Positions 8,693 through 16,848 of a DNA stretch of 20,843 nucleotides are shown here, piece by piece. Every line of letters starts with the position of its first letter. The stretch's first letter is position 1. The translations under genes and the position numbers were made by a program. The notes beneath the pieces are model-generated. The model saw only the letters and a list, made by a program, of their open reading frames with translations, ran no database searches and was not told the DNA's origin. The DNA comes from Saitoella complicata NRRL Y-17804. Taxonomy: Eukaryota; Ascomycota; Saitoellomycetes; Saitoellales; Saitoellaceae. Location of the stretch: positions 1-20,843 of the forward strand of contig NW_017567025.1 in NCBI RefSeq assembly GCF_001661265.1, read 5' to 3'.

Positions 8693-8880
8693 CGCATCAC
8701 TTAGGGTTCCAGAACAGCGGACAGTGGACAGCTTATGGGGAGTGGACCCGTTGCTCGTGTCGGTTTGTTTTTTACCGCGTGCTAGCGATGGGGTGGGAGT
8801 GGCTCACGGCGTGGCTGACGTATCGACGCTCGCTTGTTCGAGGGATCAGATAACCTTATACACGACGTACGAAGAACACC

Positions 8881-10017
8881 ATGAAGACCGTCCTCATCAT
8901 CGGCGCCGGTGCCGCTGGCCTCACCCTCGCAACAACCCTCTCAACAACCCTCCCCCCCGCGCACCACCTCCTCCTCCTCGACACCCGCTCCTACCACTTC
9001 CACGCCATCGCCGCCCTCCGCGCCTCGACCTCCCCCGACCCCGCATACCCATCCCAAATCTGCATACCGCTCGATAAAGCACTGGACCGAGGACGGGGCG
9101 AGGTAAGACAGGGTGAGGTCGTGCGTGTTGATAAAGACACGAAGGAGGTGGTGTTGAGAACGGGTGAGAGGGTGGGGTGGGATATCCTCGTCTTAGCAAT
9201 GGGTGCGAAATGGGGATCTCCTATCGATCCGCATCCCGACCGTTCAGAAGCCCTTTCCCAATTCGCCCAGACCCGGTCCCAAATCGCCGGAGCGAAGCGG
9301 ATATTGATTGTGGGAGGCGGGTCCGTGGGTGTCGAACTCGCCGGGGAGATATTGGAGACGTGGGCGGGGGAGGGGAAGGAGGTTACCATCGTACACCCGT
9401 CCGCACTTCCCATGTCATCTATCTACCCCGATAAGATGCGGCGCGAACTACTACGACAACTCGAAGCCCTAGGTTGCTCGTTCATCCCCAACGACCGGAT
9501 CGAGACTACCACCCCCGGAAGTGCGAGTGTGACGACCACAAATGGCCTCGAAATCCCCACAGACCTAATCTTCACCTGTACCGGACCCACCCCCAACTCC
9601 GCCCTCCTCCACACCCTCTCCCCCTCCTCCCTCACCCCCTCCGGCTCCGTCCTCGTCCGCCCCACATTCCAACTCGACGTGTCGGGAGATGGCGAGAGAG
9701 AGGCATGGATGGATTCCGTATATGTGGTGGGCGATCTCGCTGCAGTACCAGAGGTCAAACAAGCATACAAAGCATACGGCCACGCCGCAATCGTGGCACA
9801 CAACATCCTCGCGCACCTCTCCTCGAAGAAGTTGAAGGGGTATCGACCACCAGGCGAAGCCTGTATCGTAACCATAGGCAGCAAAGGCGGAGCAGGCGTC
9901 TTACCACCGATTCCCTTCTTGGGACGGGTATGTGTCGGGGCGTGGTTTACGTGGGTAATCAAGAGTAAGGGGTTGTTTGTTGGGGATGCGAGGAGGAAGT
10001 GTGGGGTGTCGGCGTAG
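8881..10017 (+). CDS. AIF/AMID-type FAD-dependent NAD(P)H oxidoreductase
   Basis: A 378-residue flavoprotein of the pyridine nucleotide-disulphide oxidoreductase fold. The FAD Rossmann motif GAGAAG is at residues 8-13, the NAD(P)H Rossmann motif GGGSVG at 145-150 followed by ELAGEI, and the second FAD-binding segment VYVVGDLAA at about 281-288. The C-terminal PFLGRVCVGAWFTW...SKGLFVG is characteristic of the AMID (apoptosis-inducing factor-like, FSP1-related) group. There is no redox-active CxxxxC pair, which excludes thioredoxin reductase and lipoamide dehydrogenase. No mitochondrial presequence is visible, since the protein begins directly with MKTVLIIGAG; relatives act as NAD(P)H:quinone reductases in cytosol or at membranes. 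The ATG sits at the start of the Rossmann strand and the frame is intact to the stop, so it looks complete. Physiological substrate is not known from sequence. Confidence 0.93.
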   Translation: MKTVLIIGAGAAGLTLATTLSTTLPPAHHLLLLDTRSYHFHAIAALRASTSPDPAYPSQICIPLDKALDRGRGEVRQGEVVRVDKDTKEVVLRTGERVGWDILVLAMGAKWGSPIDPHPDRSEALSQFAQTRSQIAGAKRILIVGGGSVGVELAGEILETWAGEGKEVTIVHPSALPMSSIYPDKMRRELLRQLEALGCSFIPNDRIETTTPGSASVTTTNGLEIPTDLIFTCTGPTPNSALLHTLSPSSLTPSGSVLVRPTFQLDVSGDGEREAWMDSVYVVGDLAAVPEVKQAYKAYGHAAIVAHNILAHLSSKKLKGYRPPGEACIVTIGSKGGAGVLPPIPFLGRVCVGAWFTWVIKSKGLFVGDARRKCGVSA

Positions 10018-10267
10018 GGCATAGATGAGGCAAGAGGCATGACTTGAAGAATCTTGGTCAATGTGATCGACAGCGGTGTCTTTTTGATAGGGTGATACAT
10101 TCGGTAGATATACTATCAGCTGGACCTCAGTATCAACTCATCATCTTCCCACGAGCATCACCCCCCCCCCACCCCTCACACCCGACGGCGCTAGCCCTCC
10201 CCACAAAGGCGAGAAGGGAATGGTTATATGTTTCGGTAAAACGATACCATCTGGATTCCGAAGCACT

Positions 10268-11627
10268 TCATGCGTAAGCTTGAGATAGGGTATGAAGACG
10301 GTTCGCAAGACGCATCGCCAAAGCAGCAAGTGTCAACGTGGGATTCGCAGGAGGACTGACGGGAAACACCGACAAATCACAGACATAAAGGTTGTCGAAC
10401 CCCCTGAATTGGAGGTTGTCGTCGACGACACCCGGATGCTCAGCCGGATCTGGAGCGTCCATTCTCATCGTACCCACTTCGTGAGCTACAACGCCCATAT
10501 CTGCTGCCACTGGTTTCCGAACATCTGCTTCCTCTGGCTTCTCATCATCTGGTGCCCTACCGAAGAGCTCGTTATATATGTTCTTGCAGACTTTCTGCAT
10601 AGCGGCAGCTCCATCGACAACCTTTCCGCTCTGAGGATCCCTGAACTCTATCCACCGGCGGTTGATTTTGAGCGTTGGAGGGGAGGATGCATCATTGAGA
10701 ACGCGATTAGTGTCTTCGAGTTCAGCCATGAATTCGAACGTCATATTCAACGTGTCACAGTCTTCAGGCCTGTGTATCCCAAGAAACGTGCTCTCATCCA
10801 TTTCATCACCGTCGGCACCAATGAACATGATATTCCTTCGACACCATCGAGGCGCGGTTGTATCAAACCATCCACGGTACTGTACGCACCGTGCGGTATT
10901 TGATAAAGCCGGGACAGAGAGTTGAAATCAGCCGCCACATAACCCATGTGGAACTGTAGGTTCGAGATCAACCTTTATTGATCGTGATATGTCCCACGCG
11001 AGTCTGGCTCTTACCTGCTGAGCAATGTTTCCCGCTTCTGCTTGGTTCAAACGAAACTTCACAGGAGCGGGATATTGAACATCGGAGCTTGAGATGTGGT
11101 TATCAAAATTGAACGGATAGACCGTATTCGTATCCTGAGAATTTTTGGTCAAAAGCTTCAGAGCTTTGTCATAACCACAATTCTCCGGCTCCGTGCCTGT
11201 ACGATATTCTGTGATAGACTTCGGGAAATATTCCGTCAATGTTTTCTCGTCAATCTGAGGGCAATACAAGCCCCAGTCAATGCACCGGCCCCCCGATGTA
11301 AGGGTCCTAAGCCGTGGTACCGTGGTTAGTCTTGAAAGCCTTGTACGCAATATGGTTGTTTTGCGAAGGCCCTAGCCTACTTCCACGATGCCATTTCCTA
11401 CTGGAGGTGTTCAGACAATGCGTGGAAAAGTCCAGTGCACCTTTTTCGAGAACAAGTATGTTCTTGCGTGTTTGGGGTTTCGACTCCTTGAGCTGTAGTT
11501 TCACGAGTTCCTGGGCAAGGATACCGCCGCCTATACCACTGCCTATGATGATCCAATCGTAGTGGCCCTGTTTGCATAACAACTCGACGGTGTCGATATC
11601 AGCACTTACAAAGTCTTGTAGTTTCAT
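10268..11627 (-). pseudogene. Decayed GMC (glucose-methanol-choline) oxidoreductase gene
   Basis: Pieces of one GMC flavoenzyme lie in order on the minus strand but not in one frame. The N-terminus (from the ATG at 11627) has the FAD motif GSGIGGG and then LEKGALDFSTHCLNTS. A TAG stop at 11307-11309 interrupts it before DPYIGGPV; a short deletion then removes the usual CLGGRS segment and shifts frame into WGLYCPQIDEKTL. A good intron (10954-11014) leads to FHMGYVAADFN...IPHGAYSTVDGL. After that, most of the central FAD/substrate region is missing, and the frame resumes as LNMTFEFMAELEDTNRVLN and the C-terminal domain with HEVGTMRM and SPPANPTLTLAALA. The span codes for about 450 residues; related enzymes are roughly 600 or longer. 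With a stop, a frameshift and a large internal loss, a full enzyme is not made. The last 186 codons remain open, so decay may be fairly recent. Confidence 0.88.
10954..11014 (-). other. Relic intron, 61 nt, phase 0, in the GMC pseudogene
   Basis: On the minus strand the donor GTAAGA follows NIAQQ and the acceptor CCTACAG precedes FHMGYVAAD. It explains one of the frame changes without a mutation. The other breaks cannot be explained by splicing. Confidence 0.75.
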
Positions 11628-12009
11628 CCTTTGTTGCTATGGCAAAGTGTGTGATGCGAATTGTGATTCTGATGAGTCCTGCCGACTATCCTATTGCTGT
11701 GTTGCTCAACATTTCCCGCGACAACTGCGGTACGGCCCCGCACTTTATCGCATGGCACGACCGCAGCAGCCGGGCCGAGGTAAAGCGACATGTGCACAGA
11801 ACTGGTGCAGCGAGTTCTCAGAGCAATCATTGGCTGTGAATCAGTACGCGTGAAGGCTATTTTGGACTGTCATAAACTCAATGAGCATGTCGTGAGTACG
11901 ATCCCACGCCTCCAGTGAGCGCGCAGCACACTACCGGTATATAACCAGGTGGACCCAGTCGCACATCTCAGCGCCCCGTTTCCATCCCGTTTTTGACATT
12001 CTCGGCTGC
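11628..12009. other. Intergenic region upstream of the GMC pseudogene
   Basis: This 382-bp gap is the former promoter side of the GMC gene and the 3' side of the GTPase gene. A TATATAA lies at 11938-11944, about 310 bp before the GMC ATG; whether it served that gene is unclear. Small reading frames here have no motif and nothing else was recognised. Confidence 0.45.
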
Positions 12010-13776
12010 TCAAACCTTAGCACTCCCCCAACTCCCCCTCTTCCCACCTCCTCCCTCCCACTCTACACACCCAACAACCCTCCCCACAAACGCCATCTCA
12101 CCATCACTCCTCGTCACGACCGCGCTCTCACCAACCTCGACATACTCCGGCCCACTCGTGAACTCATACCTAACCGTCCTCAGACCCCCGTCATGTGTCT
12201 CATGCGAAGATGCGGCGCCACCTTTGATACTCGCCCGCGCAGAAGCAAAGTATACCATCGCCTGCTCAACACCCAAATTCACACCCGCATCAACCTCCAC
12301 CTCGATCTTTCCAGATGCCTTCACCACCTCCTCCTCTCCCCCTTCCGGAACCTCAATCAACACCATCCCCTTCCTCACCTTAAACCCCCCTTCCTCGATA
12401 CTTATCGCAATTGTCCCAGCTTGGCCTCGAGAGAGATACGGCGTCGGTATCCGTTGTCGATGAATCGTCTTGATCCCGACCCGCACGAAGTCTCCTGCGC
12501 TATCTGGACCGAGGAGGTATATAGCCGAGGAGGATTGTGATGAGGGTAGACGGGTGCCGCGGCGGAGGACGCCGCCGATGATGAGGCCTGCGGTTGGGTG
12601 TTGGTAGACTTCGTTGACGTGGAACCTCGCTCCCATTTCGGTATTGGTGTCGGAGTCGAGGACGGATGGTGGAACCGGGAGTGCGTTAAGAAACGTATGC
12701 AACAACGGAATCGACGTCAAATTCGCTGCACACGAAGTCAAAAACACCGGCACGACACCCTCTCCCACCTCCATCTCCCGCACAAACGTCTCCACATCCC
12801 CCTCACTCTGTACAAGAACAGGTACCCGCCCTTGCATCCCCAAAAACGCATACAACTTCGTCATCGTAGTCCGTAACCGTTCCTTGGTAGCTAAATCCAC
12901 TTTGGTGAGACACACGAACGAAGGGACGCCGAGGGCAAAGCACATCCCGATGTATTCCTTCGCTACTTCGCCGACCTCGCCGCTTGAGGCAGCGACAGTG
13001 CACAGTGCGTAGTGTGCCGCATAGCCCAATATCCCGCGAATCGTCTGTCTCGCGAACCGTGGGTGTCCAGCACAATCCAGAAAGTCGATCACCTTGACAG
13101 ACGCGCGAACGATGGATTGCTTGGAGGAAAACGAGAAGGGTATCGTGGCATAATTAACCGCTTCACCATCAGCATCATATCCGACAATCTCGTGCGCAAT
13201 GGAGGAGGTATGTCCTGTTTCGATCTCGTGTCGGTGACGGAGGAGCGCGAGACGTGCGCGGCCGCGGCCGTTGTCGGGGATACCGTGGGTCAAGACGCCG
13301 AGCAGCGTAGTCTTCCCGGATTCGTGCGCACCAATAGTAACGACGCGGATCTCGTCGAACGCGCGGTCTTCGAGTCGTCGTTGGATGAGGACTTCGGCGC
13401 ATATACGCGGATCTTGGTCTTCGTCGTGGTCTGAGCTTGGAACGTGGATTGATCCCACGACCTGTAATCCAACCTCAAGCTTGTTCGCCATCCGTGACAA
13501 TGTCTCCAAACTCTCCCGCATATCATCTTCCAAGAGTCCAATCAACTTTCCGTCGTCACCGACGCCGATCTCATACAATGCCGCGCCCCCACCTTCTCCG
13601 AGCCGGAAATGCATCTGTGTACATAACTGATCCAACCTCTCCGGGCCGATACCCAGTAACTGCACTTTGTACTCAATCGGTCCATCATGGTCCTCTGGTG
13701 AAAGACGCATCACGCCGGGGAGGAGCTGGCAGGCTGGCAAAGGGTGGTAATCGGAATCCGCGCCGAGGGTATTCAT
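12010..13776 (-). CDS. GTPBP1/GTPBP2-like translational GTPase
   Basis: A 588-residue GTPase related to elongation factor EF-1alpha and closest in pattern to metazoan GTPBP1/GTPBP2. The N-terminal domain has the family opening (IEYKVQLL near 34, then LYEIGVGDDGKLIGL at 67). G1 is GAHESGKT at 149-156. It is followed by the signature LLGVLTHGIPDNGRGRAR and HEIETGHTSS, with the switch-I Thr at 190. G3 is DCAGH at 234-238, G4 is TKVD at 291-294 (Thr for the usual Asn, as in this family) and G5 is SCA at 348-350. Beta-barrel domains follow at about 380-588. Animal relatives bind ribosomes and aminoacyl-tRNA and have been linked to mRNA turnover and ribosome rescue; the fungal role is not established here. 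It is a single exon with an intact frame. Budding yeast lacks a clear counterpart, which fits a filamentous ascomycete. Confidence 0.93.
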   Translation of the reverse strand: MNTLGADSDYHPLPACQLLPGVMRLSPEDHDGPIEYKVQLLGIGPERLDQLCTQMHFRLGEGGGAALYEIGVGDDGKLIGLLEDDMRESLETLSRMANKLEVGLQVVGSIHVPSSDHDEDQDPRICAEVLIQRRLEDRAFDEIRVVTIGAHESGKTTLLGVLTHGIPDNGRGRARLALLRHRHEIETGHTSSIAHEIVGYDADGEAVNYATIPFSFSSKQSIVRASVKVIDFLDCAGHPRFARQTIRGILGYAAHYALCTVAASSGEVGEVAKEYIGMCFALGVPSFVCLTKVDLATKERLRTTMTKLYAFLGMQGRVPVLVQSEGDVETFVREMEVGEGVVPVFLTSCAANLTSIPLLHTFLNALPVPPSVLDSDTNTEMGARFHVNEVYQHPTAGLIIGGVLRRGTRLPSSQSSSAIYLLGPDSAGDFVRVGIKTIHRQRIPTPYLSRGQAGTIAISIEEGGFKVRKGMVLIEVPEGGEEEVVKASGKIEVEVDAGVNLGVEQAMVYFASARASIKGGAASSHETHDGGLRTVRYEFTSGPEYVEVGESAVVTRSDGEMAFVGRVVGCVEWEGGGGKRGSWGSAKV

Positions 13777-14065
13777 CGTTTATGTTTGCCGCCGTAAAGA
13801 TAAGTTTGCGGTGTATGCAACAGCAGCTGTGAGAGAAGTCGTCAGGCCGTTGAGCATTGAAGGACTACGCGGTATTCAGGTATGACTGGATGCTGGTGTT
13901 TTGGAGGTTAGGCGTATTGCGTGGTGGGATGCAAGGTGACGTGCAAGGAGCGTGCGAACTTCCAACCTCAGCGCAATCTACATGTATTTAAGGAGAGCGT
14001 CGTTGGGTATCGTACACTTCACCACACAGCTCCTATACCATTGTGTCCTCCCCCTCTTCCCACAC

Positions 14066-16204
14066 TCACCCTCCAATCTCAACCTCCGGCCTCCACCCCC
14101 CAGCGTCACACAACTGTGCCACTTCGTCCGGAACATCCCACTCCCCCAACAACCCCCCCCTCTCCACAAACTGCACCATCAACCCGGCCGCAACATGCCA
14201 TGCAATATGACAATGAAACGCCCACACCCCCGGATTATCCGCAACCCACCTAATCAGCGCATGCCCATAACTCTCAACCGTAACTGTATCCCTCCGCATC
14301 GGATTAGAGAGGAGAGTGTGGTTTGCAGTTAGAGAGGTATAGTACGTGGGATCTTGCTGGAGTGCCCCAGGGCCTTGAGCGAGGATGTAGAATTGGTGGC
14401 CGTGGAGGTGGAAGGGGTGGGAGCCGTCGTCGAGGTTGTTGATGACGAGATCGATGACTTCGATTTCCCGCCCCTCATCTGGGGGTCCGTCGGAGATGGG
14501 GATGACCCATTGACCTTGTTTATTGGCATTCCAACCCACCTCATCCATCCCAACAATCCACCCCTCCTCATCTGCGTCAACACTCGTTTGATTCGTTCCG
14601 TTCCCGGCGAATGCGGAGAGTGTGGGGGTGTATGCCGTCGGTACCCACGCCGTCGAGTTCATATACCCCAAATCAACAGCATTCGCACCGATCTGGAAAG
14701 AGACATCAATCGTCAACAACCGACTCGCAACAGGAGCTTGCTCCACCACCGCGGGCACGAGCTGACTCAGATCCAGATCCCGACATGTCGGACCCGTCCA
14801 GGTCCCCGCCCACGCATCCGTCGTCGGTAAACCGGTAGTCGTCTCCGCGATCCAATTAACCGGAGTAGATCCCACCGTGCTTTCCATACTCGACGCCGAA
14901 GCCGGAAGAACTCGAACTGCAGCCAAAATATTCGGATCAAGCACCTCATTCACATCCCCAAAACAATTCACATTCATCTCCGCCCTAAACCAAAACCCCG
15001 CCGCCTCCCCCGTCGTATCAACAACAACACTATACCTCTCCCCCACCGCAATAGGAACTCGGTCAACAATGAGAGGCTCAACATCCGTTCCGTCCGCTTC
15101 GATGACAGTAAGTGGGTGATTATCCATCCCGACCCAGAAATCGGCAAAGGCGCCGACGTTGATGAGACGGAGACGGGTACGGCCTTCGTTGAGGGTGAGG
15201 AGGGGGTAGCCCATGCGTTGGGAGGTGGAGATGCAGGCTGAGACGGAGCCGGAGTCGAGGGCGGAGAGGAAGACATCCGAGGAGCAGTTGAAGAGGCCTT
15301 TGCCGTTGATGAGTCCGGCGTCGGGGATCGGTTCGACATTCTCGTTATCCGGCACCAAGTAACTCGCAACGAGATCCGTACTCCACCTATGATACCAATC
15401 CGACAAAAGCACGACCTGCTCATAATCGTACTCCGTCCCCTCCCCCCTCGCCTCTCCCTCAACCCCATCATGCACAACCAACGGCCCCACCAATCCATCA
15501 ATATACAAACTACTCGTATGCGCATGATACCAAAACGTCCCGGGACGGCCAACGGTGAAGTCGTACGTTAGCGACGCGTTGGGTGGGATGGGACATTGTG
15601 TTATCCCCGTCGTGCCGTCGAACCAAGGCGTGGAGTTTTGGTATTGGCCATGCCAGTGCATGCTTATTGGCCAGTCCGCGATCTGATTATTAACCGTGAT
15701 CTGTAGTGTGTCGTTCAGGTTTGCGCGGATTAGTGGGCCGGGATATTCGCCGTTGATGAGGAGCATCGGACGCGCTGGGCCACCGTCTGGAGCGGGTTGG
15801 GAGTCAGAAGAGGAGTTGGAGGGGGAAAGCATGGTGAGGGTTAGGTTGTATGTGCGGATTTGGGGGGTGGAGGTGGTGTTCCAGGAGGTGAAGTCGAGGG
15901 TGTACTCGGTTGCTGTGTCGCGTTGCCAGGATTGTAGGCCACTGCCACTCACATCGCTCGAACTTGATGCCGAGGAGGTAGTGACGGTGGATGTATGGGA
16001 GGCGTGCTCTGGAAGACCCACGCCGAGCCCGACACCGAGGGAGACTCCGAGGACGATGAATATGATTAAACCCGCGAGCGCGATCATCTTTTTCTGCGAT
16101 AGCCAATTGTCTAGCATGCTGGTTCCGTCGTCGAGTGATCTGCTGGAGGAGACATCCCGTGAAGGGACTTCTTTGACTGGTTGTTGCATGGGTCCGTATG
16201 CCAT
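14066..16204 (-). CDS. Membrane-anchored laccase-like multicopper oxidase
   Basis: A 712-residue protein with all four copper signatures: HWHG at 183-186, WYHAH at 225-229, HPFHLHGH at 596-603 and HCHIAWH at 664-670 (type-1 Cys665). The axial residue ten positions after that Cys is Leu675, as in medium-potential laccases. Three cupredoxin domains span about 105-240, 262-430 and 485-690. Instead of a cleavable signal peptide, a 39-residue cytosolic-type tail ending in KK precedes a hydrophobic segment at about 40-64, predicting a type II membrane protein with the enzyme outside; a Ser/Thr-rich stalk (65-95) follows. Many NxS/T sites fit secretion. The C-terminus is soluble and lacks the DSGL-type tail of processed ascomycete laccases. 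Substrate could be phenols, ascorbate or Fe(II) (Fet3-like); no iron permease gene is adjacent. It is one exon, divergent from the acid phosphatase gene. Confidence 0.93.
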   Translation of the reverse strand: MAYGPMQQPVKEVPSRDVSSSRSLDDGTSMLDNWLSQKKMIALAGLIIFIVLGVSLGVGLGVGLPEHASHTSTVTTSSASSSSDVSGSGLQSWQRDTATEYTLDFTSWNTTSTPQIRTYNLTLTMLSPSNSSSDSQPAPDGGPARPMLLINGEYPGPLIRANLNDTLQITVNNQIADWPISMHWHGQYQNSTPWFDGTTGITQCPIPPNASLTYDFTVGRPGTFWYHAHTSSLYIDGLVGPLVVHDGVEGEARGEGTEYDYEQVVLLSDWYHRWSTDLVASYLVPDNENVEPIPDAGLINGKGLFNCSSDVFLSALDSGSVSACISTSQRMGYPLLTLNEGRTRLRLINVGAFADFWVGMDNHPLTVIEADGTDVEPLIVDRVPIAVGERYSVVVDTTGEAAGFWFRAEMNVNCFGDVNEVLDPNILAAVRVLPASASSMESTVGSTPVNWIAETTTGLPTTDAWAGTWTGPTCRDLDLSQLVPAVVEQAPVASRLLTIDVSFQIGANAVDLGYMNSTAWVPTAYTPTLSAFAGNGTNQTSVDADEEGWIVGMDEVGWNANKQGQWVIPISDGPPDEGREIEVIDLVINNLDDGSHPFHLHGHQFYILAQGPGALQQDPTYYTSLTANHTLLSNPMRRDTVTVESYGHALIRWVADNPGVWAFHCHIAWHVAAGLMVQFVERGGLLGEWDVPDEVAQLCDAGGWRPEVEIGG

Positions 16205-16620
16205 TGCGATTGGCCTCCTCTCGCACTCAACTGCTGCCTTGTTGGCCGGTGTACGTTAAGGTTTGGTATAGAGTCGGCAAAAGCTTCCTTAACTGATAGA
16301 AGTGTTCAATTGAGTGATTTATGCCATGCCCCGTCGCCTCCTATCATCTCCCATCTTGTATTTTTTCACTATTAGCCGAGGACGTACACATCTTGCGAGT
16401 CCCATCTTCGTCGTCGCGGATCAACTGAGGCATTTGCCGCCGACGCCGCCAACGCTACTGTAAACCTTAATTCCACGTCCCCCGTCACCAAAAACGCTCA
16501 CTTATTCAAGAAATGATTGGGCGAGAATTCATGAGCAAGTTGTCGCTTATTGCTCCCGTGCAGTGATCACCAAGGATTGCCCCCTGTTCGGCTCTTGGCT
16601 CCAGCTTGGCTTCTTGTCGT

Positions 16621-16629
16621 GCACGTGGG
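16621..16629 (+). promoter_or_regulatory. PHO-type E-box GCACGTGGG
   Basis: GCACGTGGG matches the high-affinity site of the yeast Pho4 basic helix-loop-helix activator; the Neurospora counterpart NUC-1 uses a CACGTG core too. It lies 220 bp before the ATG of an acid phosphatase, the expected target class under phosphate starvation. The sequence match is seen; the regulation is inferred. Confidence 0.65.
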
Positions 16630-16770
16630 CTGCTCTGCGAGGAGGGCAAGAGGAGGGACTTACGACGTGGAAGGCAACGTGAATTGATCGTGGCCGCCGT
16701 GGATTTTGCGGCAATTAGAATCCCTGCGAGAGTGATCCGTTCGATCCGCCCACGTCTCATCTCATCTCTC

Positions 16771-16777
16771 TATAAAG
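16771..16777 (+). promoter_or_regulatory. TATA box of the acid phosphatase gene (TATAAAG)
   Basis: TATAAAG sits 72 bp before the chosen ATG, followed by a C/T-rich leader. It supports initiation of translation at 16849 rather than at in-frame ATG codons further upstream. Confidence 0.65.
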
Positions 16778-16848
16778 TCCGCCTCATCTCCTCCCCCACC
16801 TCTTCCCCCCAGGACCCACTCACCACCACCCTCTTAGGAAAACACAGC

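Larger units (their letters stand above)
16205..16848. promoter_or_regulatory. Divergent promoter region of the multicopper oxidase and acid phosphatase genes
   Basis: This 644-bp region serves two extracytoplasmic enzymes. It contains a PHO-type E-box at 16621-16629, a second partial site (CCCACGTC, 16749-16756), a stress-type CCCCT at 16581-16585 and a TATA box at 16771-16777 on the phosphatase side. The last 70 bp before the phosphatase ATG are C/T-rich. No coding feature is supported here; the open frame upstream of the phosphatase ATG lies before its TATA box. Confidence 0.65.

Noticed and set aside
10268-10828. The 186-codon open piece of the GMC gene as a separate small gene
   Set aside because: It starts in the middle of a conserved GMC region and lacks the FAD-binding N-terminus; it is the surviving 3' part of the pseudogene.
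11220-11320. Explaining the first GMC break by a second intron
   Set aside because: The residues after the TAG stop (DPYIGGPV) continue the family sequence without a gap and the following CLGGRS segment is missing, so mutation explains it better than splicing.
16606-16848. Upstream in-frame extension of the acid phosphatase
   Set aside because: It lies before and across the TATA box, contains the PHO-type site, and would bury the signal peptide inside the protein.
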